From positions 1-64,000 of the forward strand of contig NZ_BAAAZE010000001.1 in assembly GCF_039536745.1 (NCBI RefSeq): 64,000 nt of DNA, written 5' to 3'. Position numbers and translations under genes: made by a program. Under the pieces are notes generated by a model, which did not search any database, was not told the DNA's origin, and saw only the letters and a list, made by a program, of their open reading frames with translations. Position 1 is the stretch's first letter. Each line of letters opens with the position of its first letter. The DNA is from Actimicrobium antarcticum (lineage in GTDB: Bacteria; Pseudomonadota; Gammaproteobacteria; Burkholderiales; Burkholderiaceae_D). Shown piece by piece: positions 26,268 to 35,559 of the stretch.

Positions 26268-27044
26268 ATGAACGCACCTGACAAGTTAGGGATCCCTTCG
26301 CTGCAAAACAAAGTTTCACCGGAAGAATGGCAGACCCGCGTAGACCTCGCCGCCTGCTACCGGCTGGTCGCGGATTATGGCTGGAGCGACCTGGTGTTTA
26401 CCCATATCACCGCCCGTGTTCCCGGTATCCACGATCAGTTCCTGATTAACCCGTACGGCATGATGTTCGACGAGATCACCGCGTCATCGCTGGTGAAGAT
26501 CGATCTCGATGGCAACAAGCTCGACGACTCGCCGTTTCCGGTCAATCCGGCCGGCTTCACGATCCATAGCGCAGTCCACGCTGCACGTCACGACGCCCAA
26601 TGTGTGCTGCATGTGCACAGCGTGAATGGCGTAGCGGTATCGGCGCAGAAAAAAGGCCTGCTGGCGCTGTCTCAGCAATCCATTTTTATTCTGTCGAGTC
26701 TGGCCTATCACGACTACGAAGGCGTGGCGTTGCGTGACGACGAGAAAGCGCGCCTGGTCGCCGACCTGGGTCGCAATCAGTATTTCATGCTGCGCAATCA
26801 CGGCTTGCTGACGCTGGGGTCGACCATCGCGGATGCATTCCTGAACATGTACACCTTCGATACCGCCTGCAACATCCAGATCCGCGCCCAGTCCGGCGGC
26901 GGGGAGTTGATCACGATTCCGGATGCCATCATCAGTACCGCGCAGGAGCAGGCGCGTGCTGCGACGAAGTCGCTGGGCGGCATGCTCGCTTGGCCGGGCT
27001 TGCTGCGTCGACTGGATCGCGCCGATCCGTCTTACCGGAATTAA
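26268..27044 (+). CDS. Class II aldolase/adducin family protein
   Basis: 258 residues. Zinc-site features of the family are present: LHVHS (His-x-His) and a third histidine in RNHGLLTLG, plus the conserved NPYGMMFDEITASSLVKID segment. The ATG follows AGAGGAGA. The non-sugar-specific sub-group is often annotated as aldolase or decarboxylase with no known substrate. It stands 120 bp before an acyl-CoA ligase and ahead of a Liv-type transporter, suggesting a catabolic function for an imported carboxylate. Confidence 0.87.
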   Translation: MNAPDKLGIPSLQNKVSPEEWQTRVDLAACYRLVADYGWSDLVFTHITARVPGIHDQFLINPYGMMFDEITASSLVKIDLDGNKLDDSPFPVNPAGFTIHSAVHAARHDAQCVLHVHSVNGVAVSAQKKGLLALSQQSIFILSSLAYHDYEGVALRDDEKARLVADLGRNQYFMLRNHGLLTLGSTIADAFLNMYTFDTACNIQIRAQSGGGELITIPDAIISTAQEQARAATKSLGGMLAWPGLLRRLDRADPSYRN

Positions 27045-27163
27045 ATTTTTAATGGAAGCAGCGCGCACTTTGTGCCGCACTGCAGCATCGAAAGGCGTTG
27101 ACGGTTTCCGCACGGTCGTACGAAAATCGCCCGCATCAGATAAAAAGCAACCCAGGAGAACAG

Positions 27164-28816
27164 ATGTCGCCGTATCCAAAGAGCCCGTTGATGGGTCAGA
27201 TGATGGACCAGCCATTGCTGATTTCCAGCATCATTCAACACGCCGACCGCCATTTCGGGGATAACGAAATCGTCTCTCGCCGGGTTGAGGGTGATATCCA
27301 CCGTTACACCTATCACGACTGCCATACCCGCTCACGCCAGCTGGCCAACGCGCTCGGCACCCTCGGCGTCAAGATGGGTGACCGCGTCGCCACGCTGGCT
27401 TGGAACGGCTACCGTCATCTGGAAGCCTATTACGGCGTGTCCGGTTCCGGTGCCGTGCTGCATACGGTCAATCCGCGCCTGCATCCGGAACAGATCGCTT
27501 ACATCGTCAACCACGCCGAAGACCAGTACCTGATGTTCGACATGACCTTCCTGCCAGTGGTGGAAGCGTTTGCCGCGCATTGCACGACGGTCAAGGGTTT
27601 CATCGCGCTGTGCGACCGTGATCGCATGCCGGCCGACAGCAAGATTCCGAACCTGTTGTGCTACGAAGAGTTGATTGCCGCCGCTTCGACCGACTACGAA
27701 TGGCCGCTGTTCGATGAAAATTCCGCGTCCAGCCTGTGCTACACCTCGGGCACCACCGGCAACCCGAAAGGCGCGCTGTATTCGCACCGTTCCACCATCC
27801 TCCATTCCTTCGCATCGACCATGCCGGACAGCTTGAACGTTTCGGGCCGTGACTCGGTCCTGCCAGTCGTGCCGATGTTCCATGTGAACGCCTGGGGCCT
27901 GCCATATTCGGTACCGCTGACCGGCGCCAAGATGGTATTCCCCGGACCTGCACTGGACGGCAAATCGCTGTATGAGCTGTTCGAGCAGGAACAAGTCACC
28001 TTCTCGGCTGGCGTACCGACCGTCTGGCTCGGCCTGCTGAATTACGTGGCCGACAACAATCTGACCTTCTCCAGTTTCAAACGCACCGTCATCGGTGGCT
28101 CGGCCTGTCCGCCGGCGATGATGAAAACCCTGCGTCATCGCTATGGCATCGAAGTGGTCCATGCCTGGGGCATGACAGAGATGTCGCCATTGGGTACCTC
28201 CTGTACGCTGCAATCGAAGCACATGGGCTTATCGGAAGATGACAAGCAGGCGAAGCTCGAAAAGCAGGGTCACGCCATTTACGGTGTCGATATCAAGATC
28301 GTTGACGATGCCGGACTGGAGCTGCCATGGGATGGCAAAACCTACGGCAATTTGCTGGTCAAGGGACCGTGGATCATCAGCAGTTATTACAAACAGGAAG
28401 GTGGCAGCGTCCTCGAAGACGGCTGGTTCCCGACCGGCGATGTGGCCACCATCGATGGCGATGGTTACATGCAGATTACTGATCGCAGCAAGGACGTCAT
28501 CAAGTCCGGCGGCGAATGGATCGGCACCATCGACCTCGAAAATATCGCGATGGCACATCCGGCCGTGTTACAGGCAGCCTGCATCGGCGTATTTCATCCG
28601 AAATGGGATGAGCGGCCACTGCTGATCGTGGTCAAGCGGGCATCTTTTGACGTGACACGGGAAGAATTGCTGGCGTTTTATGAAGGCAAGATCGCCAAGT
28701 GGTGGACGCCCGACGATGTCGCTTTCGTCGATGCGTTGCCGATAGGCGCAACCGGGAAATTCCTGAAAAACAAGATGCGTGAACAGTTCAAGGAGTACAA
28801 ATTACCGACCGCATAA
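27164..28816 (+). CDS. Acyl-CoA synthetase (AMP-forming), DmdB/medium-chain type
   Basis: 550-residue ANL-family ligase that activates a carboxylic acid through an acyl-adenylate to its CoA thioester. Adenylation motifs: CYTSGTTGNPKGALYSH (P-loop), HAWGMTEMSPLG, GWFPTGDVATID and the hinge region DRSKDVIKSGGEWIG; the catalytic lysine is in GATGKFLKNKMR near the C-terminus. AGGAG is 8 bp before the ATG. It resembles enzymes named medium/long-chain or 3-methylmercaptopropionyl-CoA ligases. The neighbouring transporter may supply its substrate. Confidence 0.9.
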   Translation: MSPYPKSPLMGQMMDQPLLISSIIQHADRHFGDNEIVSRRVEGDIHRYTYHDCHTRSRQLANALGTLGVKMGDRVATLAWNGYRHLEAYYGVSGSGAVLHTVNPRLHPEQIAYIVNHAEDQYLMFDMTFLPVVEAFAAHCTTVKGFIALCDRDRMPADSKIPNLLCYEELIAAASTDYEWPLFDENSASSLCYTSGTTGNPKGALYSHRSTILHSFASTMPDSLNVSGRDSVLPVVPMFHVNAWGLPYSVPLTGAKMVFPGPALDGKSLYELFEQEQVTFSAGVPTVWLGLLNYVADNNLTFSSFKRTVIGGSACPPAMMKTLRHRYGIEVVHAWGMTEMSPLGTSCTLQSKHMGLSEDDKQAKLEKQGHAIYGVDIKIVDDAGLELPWDGKTYGNLLVKGPWIISSYYKQEGGSVLEDGWFPTGDVATIDGDGYMQITDRSKDVIKSGGEWIGTIDLENIAMAHPAVLQAACIGVFHPKWDERPLLIVVKRASFDVTREELLAFYEGKIAKWWTPDDVAFVDALPIGATGKFLKNKMREQFKEYKLPTA

Positions 28817-28911
28817 ATCATAAAGGCATTGAAGCAGCATCACCGTTCAACGTAGTTAGCACCGTAGTCAGATCGCAGTCATACCTATAAAACCCTTAGA
28901 GGAAGAGACAA

Positions 28912-30159
28912 ATGACAATCCAGTTCCGCCCGCTCGTACTTGCCCTGTCCGTCGCCGCAGCCTGCGCGACACCAGTTGCCTTTGCCGAAAACGTCAAGGT
29001 CGCTTTTATTGATACCTTGTCCGGCGCCTTCGCACCGATCGGCCAGAATCAGCTGAAAAGTTATCAGATGTTTGCAGAAACCGCCAACCAGCAAAAGCTG
29101 GCCGGCGCCAATACGCTGGAATTCGTCGGCTTCGATAACAAGGGTAGTCCGCAAGAATCGCTGACCCAGCTAAAAACCGTGATTGACCAGGGTTATCGGT
29201 ACATCACCCAGGGCAATGGTTCAGGGGTGGCACTGGCGCTGATCGATGCGATCAACAAACACAACGAACGCAATCCCGGCAAGGAAATCGTTTTCCTGAA
29301 CCATGCCGCGATCGATCCAGACCTGACCAACAGCAAGTGCAGTTTCTGGCACTTCCGCTTTGATGCCAATTCCGACATGAAGATGGAAGCGTTGACCAGC
29401 TTCATGGCCAAGGATCCGTCGATCAAAAAGGTCTACATCATCGGCCAGAACTACGCCCATGGTCAGCAAGTCACTCGCGCTGCCAAGGAATACCTCAAGC
29501 GCAAGCGTCCGGATATCCAGATCGTCGGCGACGATTTGCATCCGATCGGACAGGTCAAGGACTTCTCGCCGTACGTGGCGAAGATTAAGGCTTCCGGCGC
29601 CGACACTGTTATCACCGGAAACTGGGGTGCCGACCTGGCGTTGCTGATCAAGGCCGGCAAGGATGCGGACCTGAAAGCCAACTTCTATACGTATTACGCA
29701 GGTACCACTGGTGTGCCGACAGCGATGGGTGCGGCAGGCGCCGACCATGTCAAGCAGGTCAGCTACTGGCATCCAAACAACGAGACCTTCTCCGGCAAGG
29801 AAATCGTCGAAGCGTACAAGAAGAAGTACAACGATGACTTCTACACGCTGGCGACTTACAACATCGTGCAGATGCTGTCCAAGGCCATCAAGGAAGCCAA
29901 ATCCACCGATCCAACCAAAGTGGCCTTTGCGCTTGAAGGCATGAAGTTCAACAGTCTCAATGGCGAAGACGAGATGCGCAAGGCGGATCACCAGTTGCAG
30001 CAGCCGCTGTATATCGCAACCTGGTCCAAGGTCGATGGAAAAACCGTCAAGTACGATCAGGAAAACACCGGCTACGGCTGGAAGACGGATCAGAAAGTCG
30101 ATACCTATATCGCTGCACAGCCAACATCGTGTGTGATGAAACGGCCTGAAAAGTCGTAA
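28912..30159 (+). CDS. Branched-chain amino acid/carboxylate ABC binding protein (LivK-like)
   Basis: 415-residue periplasmic binding protein (PBP type 1). The signal peptide ends at about VAFA-EN (residue 25). The mature part opens VKVAFIDTLSGAFAPIGQNQ, as in LivK-like proteins. GAGGAAGAG precedes the ATG. It is followed by a strong terminator before the permease genes, an arrangement that allows excess production of the binding protein. The ligand may be an aromatic or short-chain acid rather than an amino acid, given the adjoining acyl-CoA ligase. Confidence 0.88.
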   Translation: MTIQFRPLVLALSVAAACATPVAFAENVKVAFIDTLSGAFAPIGQNQLKSYQMFAETANQQKLAGANTLEFVGFDNKGSPQESLTQLKTVIDQGYRYITQGNGSGVALALIDAINKHNERNPGKEIVFLNHAAIDPDLTNSKCSFWHFRFDANSDMKMEALTSFMAKDPSIKKVYIIGQNYAHGQQVTRAAKEYLKRKRPDIQIVGDDLHPIGQVKDFSPYVAKIKASGADTVITGNWGADLALLIKAGKDADLKANFYTYYAGTTGVPTAMGAAGADHVKQVSYWHPNNETFSGKEIVEAYKKKYNDDFYTLATYNIVQMLSKAIKEAKSTDPTKVAFALEGMKFNSLNGEDEMRKADHQLQQPLYIATWSKVDGKTVKYDQENTGYGWKTDQKVDTYIAAQPTSCVMKRPEKS

Positions 30160-30223
30160 TTGTCGTGTAGTTGAAATGGGTCGCTGAAGTGTGCACCTGA
30201 GCTTCGCACCCGCACCATCATCG

Positions 30224-30258
30224 CCGGCCGCCGTGACATTCCCGACGGCCGGTTTTTT
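30224..30258 (+). terminator. Rho-independent terminator after the LivK-like gene
   Basis: GC-rich stem (CCGGCCG / CGGCCGG) followed directly by six T residues, 65 bp after the stop of the binding-protein gene and 116 bp before the permease gene. Partial read-through would set the ratio of binding protein to membrane complex. Confidence 0.8.
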
Positions 30259-30373
30259 ATGGCGGGTCCGGAACGGGCATCACGCCGCAACCGGCTGTTC
30301 CGGTTCAGCGTTTGTGCGAACTTATTGCCGCTTGTCGACTCTGTAAAAATCCATCAAATAAAGGTTTCCCCCC

Positions 30374-31321
30374 GTGGAGTTCACGCTAATCACTTTGCTA
30401 AACGGCTTGAGCTACGGGCTCTTGCTGTTCATGCTGTCGTCGGGCCTGACCCTGATCTTCAGCATGATGGGTGTGCTTAATTTTGCACACGCCAGCTTTT
30501 ACATGCTCGGTGCGTATCTTGCGTACACGATTTCAACCATGTTCGGTTTTTGGCCGGCACTGATTCTGGCCCCACTGTTGGTCGGCGTGCTGGGTGCGAT
30601 GGTCGAGCGCTACGGCCTGCGTTCGGTACATAAGTACGGTCACATTCCGGAGCTGTTATTCACCTTCGGCCTGTCCTACGTGATCGTCGAACTGGTGCAG
30701 CTGATCTGGGGTCGCAGCACGGTTCCCTACAAAATTCCGGCGGAGCTGGATGGCCCGCTGTTCACGCTCTACACCACCACATTCCCGATCTATCGCGGCT
30801 TCATGATGCTCATTGCGCTCCTGATGCTGCTGGCGATTTACCTGGTACTGACCCGTACCCGTATCGGTCTGGTGATTCAGGCTGCGTTAACCCATCCCGA
30901 CACCGTCGAAGCACTGGGCCACAACGTGCCGCGCGTGCTGATGCTGGTGTTTGGTGGCGGCTGTGCACTGGCCGGTCTGGCCGGTGTGATTGGTGGCAAT
31001 GCGTTCGTGACCGAGCCCAGTATGGCCGGTACCGTGGGCAGCATCATTTTCGTGGTGGTCGTAGTTGGTGGCATGGGGTCGCTGGTGGGTGCGTTGATGG
31101 CGTCGTTGCTGATCGGTGTACTGCAGACGTTTGCGGTGGCGATCGACTATTCCTTCATTAGTCTGCTGTCGCAGTTCGGGGCGCAAATCACCTCCATGAC
31201 GCCGGGGTATGCGGTACTGAAGTTGACCGTGTCGCAGGTGGCACCGATCATGCCGTACCTGTTGCTGGTATTGATACTGATCTTCAGGCCCAAGGGCTTG
31301 ATGGGTACACGAGAGGGATGA
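30374..31321 (+). CDS. Branched-chain-type ABC transporter permease (LivH-like)
   Basis: 315-residue inner-membrane protein with about eight hydrophobic helices, LNFAHASFYMLGAYLAY near the N-terminus and the cytoplasmic-loop signature LALGHNVPRV-like region near 185 (ALGHNVPRVLMLVFGGG). The start is GTG (VEFTLI). The downstream livM-like gene begins 4 bp after its stop. Confidence 0.92.
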   Translation: MEFTLITLLNGLSYGLLLFMLSSGLTLIFSMMGVLNFAHASFYMLGAYLAYTISTMFGFWPALILAPLLVGVLGAMVERYGLRSVHKYGHIPELLFTFGLSYVIVELVQLIWGRSTVPYKIPAELDGPLFTLYTTTFPIYRGFMMLIALLMLLAIYLVLTRTRIGLVIQAALTHPDTVEALGHNVPRVLMLVFGGGCALAGLAGVIGGNAFVTEPSMAGTVGSIIFVVVVVGGMGSLVGALMASLLIGVLQTFAVAIDYSFISLLSQFGAQITSMTPGYAVLKLTVSQVAPIMPYLLLVLILIFRPKGLMGTREG

Positions 31322-31325
31322 CGCC

Positions 31326-32597
31326 ATGACCTACCAACCTCTTAATTTGTCACGCTGGCTGATCTGGTCCGGGTTTGCCTTGATGCTGATCGTCGCCCCG
31401 CTGGTGTTCACCAAGGGTGCATCGCTGTCGTTGCTATCGCAAATCGGCACGGTGATGATCTTTTCGTTGTCGTTCAACATGCTGCTGGGGCAGGGCGGCA
31501 TGCTGTCGTTCGGCCATGCCGTGTATTCCGGCCTGGGTGCTTTTTTCGCCATCCATGCGATGAACATTGCGGCTGCCGGTGCGCCCATTCCCGTGGTGCT
31601 GATCCCGCTGATCGGTGGCATTGCCGGGATGGGTTTCGGTATCCTGTTCGGTTACGTCACGACCAAGAAATCCGGCACCACGTTTTCCATGATCACCCTC
31701 GGGCTGGTCGAGCTGGTGTTTGCAGCGTCGCTGATGTTTCCGGAGTTTTTCGGCGGCGAAGGCGGTGTCTCGACCAACCGCGTGATCGGCGAGCCGTTCA
31801 TGGGCATCACGTTTGGCCCGCAAATCCAGGTGTATTACCTGATTGCGTTCTGGCTGTTCATCAGCACCATCGGCATGTATGCGTTCACGCAAACGCCACT
31901 GGGCCGACTGGCCAATGCAGTACGCGACAACCCGGAGCGGGTCGAATTCATTGGCTACGATACGCAATGGGTGCGCTACATGACATTGATCCTGTCGGCT
32001 TTTTTCGCAGGTATTTCAGGTGGTCTGGCAGCGATCAATTTCGAAATCGTCAGTGCTGAAAATGTCAGCGCCCTGCGTTCCGGCGGCGTGCTGCTGTTCA
32101 CGTTCATCGGTGGAATCGGCTTTTTCTTCGGTCCGATACTTGGTGCCGTGGTCGGTATTTTCATGACGGTGATGCTGTCCGATTTCACCAAGGCATGGCA
32201 GTTGTACCTTGGCGTTTTCTTCATCCTGATCGTGATGTACGCACCGGGTGGGCTGGCCAGTCTGCTGATGATAAATGTGCGGATGGTTGCCTACGGCATG
32301 TTCCGGCGCATCGCACCCATGTTGGCGGCAATCTGTGGTGCTGCTACGGTCATGTTTTTCGGTGCAGTGAGCTTGATCGAATTGCTCTACCACGTCACTC
32401 TCGGCGCCGGTGCCGGTCCCATGATGCGGTTGTTCGGTTTCGATGTCGATACCGGTGCACCGACCGCATGGATCGTTGGTGCCGTGTTGCTGGTCGCAGG
32501 CGGTATCGCGTTCTATCGCGTCAAGGCGCCTTTCCAGCACGTCTGGGGCGAAGCCAATACCGACATCGAAGCAATTACCAGGAAGGTGCAAGCATGA
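31326..32597 (+). CDS. Branched-chain-type ABC transporter permease (LivM-like)
   Basis: 423-residue membrane protein, longer than many LivM proteins because of extra hydrophobic segments at the C-terminus (about 330-400). Conserved LivM sequence is seen: MLLGQGGMLSFGHAVYSGLG, GRLANAVRDNPERVEFIGYD and the helix FAGISGGLAAINFEIVSAEN. The stop overlaps the start of the ATPase gene by 4 bp. Confidence 0.92.
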   Translation: MTYQPLNLSRWLIWSGFALMLIVAPLVFTKGASLSLLSQIGTVMIFSLSFNMLLGQGGMLSFGHAVYSGLGAFFAIHAMNIAAAGAPIPVVLIPLIGGIAGMGFGILFGYVTTKKSGTTFSMITLGLVELVFAASLMFPEFFGGEGGVSTNRVIGEPFMGITFGPQIQVYYLIAFWLFISTIGMYAFTQTPLGRLANAVRDNPERVEFIGYDTQWVRYMTLILSAFFAGISGGLAAINFEIVSAENVSALRSGGVLLFTFIGGIGFFFGPILGAVVGIFMTVMLSDFTKAWQLYLGVFFILIVMYAPGGLASLLMINVRMVAYGMFRRIAPMLAAICGAATVMFFGAVSLIELLYHVTLGAGAGPMMRLFGFDVDTGAPTAWIVGAVLLVAGGIAFYRVKAPFQHVWGEANTDIEAITRKVQA

Positions 32598-33361
32598 GTG
32601 CGTTTTCCCTCGAATTGAAAGATGTGCGCAAGAGTTTCGGCAAATCCGAGATCATTCGCGGCACCAATCTGCAAGTGCCGACAGGCGAACGCTTCGCAGT
32701 GATCGGCCCGAACGGCGCCGGCAAATCCACCTTGTTCAACCTGATCTCGGGACGCTTCGGCATCAGCAGTGGCGACATCCTGCTCAATGGCGCCAGCACG
32801 GTCGGATTGCGGCCGTTTGAAATCAACCGGCTTGGACTGTCGCGCAGCTTTCAGATCACCAATATTTTCCATCGCCTGACGGTGTATGAAAACCTGCGTT
32901 GCGCGGTGCTCTGGTCGCTCGGCTACAAGTACTCGTTCTGGCATCGGCTCAATGGCCTGAAGGATGCGCATGAACGGGCCGAGGCGGTACTCGAACAGAT
33001 CGGCCTTCAGCGTCGCCGTTCGGTGGCAGCCGGTTTGCTGACTTATGCAGAACAGCGCGCACTGGAGATCGGCATCACTATCGCCGGTGGCGCCGACGTG
33101 ATTCTGCTCGATGAACCCACTGCCGGCATGAGCCGCTCCGAATCCGACGCGGCGGTCGAACTGATCCGCAAGGTCACGGTCGGCAAGACGCTGCTGATGG
33201 TCGAGCACGACATGAGCGTGGTGTTCGGTCTGGCCGACAAAATTGCGGTGCTGGTGTATGGCGAGATGATCGCCTGCGACACGCCGGCCAATATTCGCGG
33301 TAATGCGAAAGTACAGGAAGCCTATCTGGGCAGCCACGCGCCAGAGGAGGCGGCATCATGA
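32594..33361 (+). CDS. Branched-chain-type ABC ATPase (LivG-like)
   Basis: 255-residue nucleotide-binding subunit: canonical Walker A GPNGAGKST, signature TYAEQRALEIGI (degenerate, as in LivG), Walker B VILLDEPTAGMSR and H-loop VEHDMSVVF. Coupled by ATGA overlaps to the LivM-like gene upstream and the LivF-like gene downstream. Confidence 0.93.
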   Translation: MSAFSLELKDVRKSFGKSEIIRGTNLQVPTGERFAVIGPNGAGKSTLFNLISGRFGISSGDILLNGASTVGLRPFEINRLGLSRSFQITNIFHRLTVYENLRCAVLWSLGYKYSFWHRLNGLKDAHERAEAVLEQIGLQRRRSVAAGLLTYAEQRALEIGITIAGGADVILLDEPTAGMSRSESDAAVELIRKVTVGKTLLMVEHDMSVVFGLADKIAVLVYGEMIACDTPANIRGNAKVQEAYLGSHAPEEAAS

Positions 33362-34059
33362 CAGCACTGCTGGAACTCAAAAATCTGCATGCGTACTATG
33401 GCAAGAGCCATGTACTGCATGGCGTCGACCTGGTGGTCAATGAGGGCGAAATCGTCAGCCTGCTGGGGCGTAACGGCGTCGGTCGGTCGACTACCGTGAA
33501 AGCCGCCATGGGACAGGTCGATGCAACCGGATCGATCCTCTTCAAAGGCGAAGAAATGATCGGCTTGAAGGCCTTCCAGATCGCCCACAAAGGGCTAGGC
33601 TACGTGCCCGAAAACCGCGACATTTTTCCGTCGCTGACGGTCGAGCAAAATCTGATCCTCGGTGAAAAGAAAGGCCGAAAGTCACGCTGGACGCTCGATG
33701 ACATGTACACCATGTTTCCGCGCTTGCGTGAGCGGCAGCACACCGCCGCTGGCGTGATGTCGGGTGGCGAACAGCAAATGCTGACGCTGTGCCGCACCCT
33801 GATGGGCGACCCGGATCTGATCATGATCGACGAGCCGACCGAAGGCCTGGCACCGAAGATTGTCGATCTGGTGGCCGAGTATCTGAATGCGCTGAAGAAT
33901 CGGGGTATTTCGATTTTATTGGTCGAGCAAAAACTCGCCATTGCGCTGGAGATTTCCCAGCGGGTCTATGTCATGGGGCACGGCTCGATCGTGTTCGAGG
34001 GGACGCCGGCGGATTTGCGGGCGAATGACGCGATACGCAAGGAGTGGCTGGAGGTGTGA
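33358..34059 (+). CDS. Branched-chain-type ABC ATPase (LivF-like) with variant Walker A
   Basis: 233-residue second nucleotide-binding subunit. The signature MSGGEQQML, Walker B LIMIDEPTEGLAP and the conserved switch region VEQKLAIAL are present. The Walker A motif reads GRNGVGRST: the phosphate-binding lysine is arginine (Arg43, codon CGG at 33484-33486). The rest of the protein is intact and shows no sign of decay. I recall related LivF-like proteins with the same change in Burkholderiales, so this may be a subfamily trait rather than a defect. Confidence 0.9.
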   Translation: MTALLELKNLHAYYGKSHVLHGVDLVVNEGEIVSLLGRNGVGRSTTVKAAMGQVDATGSILFKGEEMIGLKAFQIAHKGLGYVPENRDIFPSLTVEQNLILGEKKGRKSRWTLDDMYTMFPRLRERQHTAAGVMSGGEQQMLTLCRTLMGDPDLIMIDEPTEGLAPKIVDLVAEYLNALKNRGISILLVEQKLAIALEISQRVYVMGHGSIVFEGTPADLRANDAIRKEWLEV

Positions 34060-34281
34060 TCGGCGTCGGGGTTCGGGTGCCTGTGGTCGGGTGCCGGTTC
34101 GCCGGATTGCTTGCCTGTGCTGTGTCTGCAGTGTGTTTGCGGTGTAAATCGGCTTTGCATCCCGATGCGTGGCGAACAGGCCGACTGGCGTGGAAAACCA
34201 ACATTGTTCTCTCTTTTTCTATTGCTGTACCGGAGTCACTTTAGAATCTGGACAATAGCGATAACAACGGAGATACCGGCG

Positions 34282-35490
34282 ATGAAGCTTTCCAGACTAC
34301 TAGGCGCAGCCTTGCTGTCAGCCTCCACGGTAATGCCCGCACGGGCACAGATCGGTCCGTCGCCGACGATCCGCATCGGGGTCTCCGGTCCTTTTTCCGG
34401 TGGCTCCGGTCCGCTAGGCGAGAGCATGCGCAACGGCATCCGGCTGGCAGTCGACGAAATCAACAATATCGGCGGTATCAATGGCCAGAAGTTTGAACTG
34501 ATCGAGCGTGATGATGAAGCTAGAGTCGATCTCGGTGCAAAGATCGCCGATGAACTGGTTCGTCAGCGTGTCACTGCAACCATCGGCATCGCCAATACCG
34601 GCGTCGGCCTGGCCTCGATCGACGCTTACCAGAAAGCCGCCATTCCGCTCCTGATCGCCGTCTCTACCGGCACCACCCTCACCAAAAAATACGCACCCCC
34701 GGCGACACCCGCCAATTATATTTTCCGCATTTCGCCAACGCTGGACCTGGAGGCACGAGCTCTGGTGATGGAGCTCAAGCGCCGCAAGCTCACCGCGGTA
34801 TCGTGGCTGGCCGACGCGACCGCCTACGGCGACGCCGGTACTGCAGCGTTCACACAGGAAAGCCTCAGTGGCGGGATCACGCTGAGTTCGCACGAGCGCT
34901 TCAAGGTTGGCGATACCGACATGAGTGCCCAGGTTGGACGTGCCATGCAGAGCGGCTCGCAGGCGCTCGTAGTGTGGGGCATCGGGCCTGAACTGGCCGT
35001 GATTGCCAGGAATCGGGAGGCGCTCAAATGGAAGGCGCCAATGATGGGCAGCTGGACTTTTTCCAGCCGTAATTTTATTGATGGGGCCGGCAAGGCAGGC
35101 GAGGGCGTGCTGATGCCACAGACGTTCATTCAGGATCTGGGCTCGTCCAGCAAGAACAGCTTTTTGCTCGCGTACAAGCGCATGTTCAAGACCGACCTGA
35201 TTGCCTCGCCAATGAGTGCAGCCCAGGGGTATGACGGCATGCACTTGCTGTATCGCGCCATCCGTCAGGCCAATTCTGGCGACGGCAGCAAGATCCGCGC
35301 AGCAATGGAAAACCTGGAGACCCGCTATCAGGGTGTCATCACCAGCTACAGTCACCCGTTCACGGCCTTGGACCATGACGCCATCACGTTGAACATGCTG
35401 TGGATCGGCAAGATCGCCGGTGGTCGTATCGACTACGCTGATAGCGAGGACCAGCGCCGCGGTGCGGTGTTGCGTTTCAAGGGGAAGTAA
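34282..35490 (+). CDS. LivK-like ABC binding protein, second copy
   Basis: 402-residue periplasmic protein with a signal peptide (cleavage about ARA-QI, residue 23) and PBP type 1 fold: IRIGVSGPFSGGSGPLGESM, then GGINGQKFELIERDDEA. GGAGA lies 11 bp before the ATG. It is 222 bp downstream of the LivF-like gene, with no permease of its own, so it may feed the same membrane complex with another ligand. It is clearly divergent from the binding protein at 28912-30159. Confidence 0.88.
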   Translation: MKLSRLLGAALLSASTVMPARAQIGPSPTIRIGVSGPFSGGSGPLGESMRNGIRLAVDEINNIGGINGQKFELIERDDEARVDLGAKIADELVRQRVTATIGIANTGVGLASIDAYQKAAIPLLIAVSTGTTLTKKYAPPATPANYIFRISPTLDLEARALVMELKRRKLTAVSWLADATAYGDAGTAAFTQESLSGGITLSSHERFKVGDTDMSAQVGRAMQSGSQALVVWGIGPELAVIARNREALKWKAPMMGSWTFSSRNFIDGAGKAGEGVLMPQTFIQDLGSSSKNSFLLAYKRMFKTDLIASPMSAAQGYDGMHLLYRAIRQANSGDGSKIRAAMENLETRYQGVITSYSHPFTALDHDAITLNMLWIGKIAGGRIDYADSEDQRRGAVLRFKGK

Positions 35491-35559
35491 TGTGTTGCCA
35501 TCGGGCCATCGCTCTTCGACTTGCCCGGATGTTTCGCTGTTTGTTTGATCGATGACGTG

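Noticed and set aside
23713..26281. Large plus-strand frames opposite selO and the serine hydrolase
   Set aside because: Same reason: antisense composition, no recognisable domain, and the minus-strand genes are well supported.
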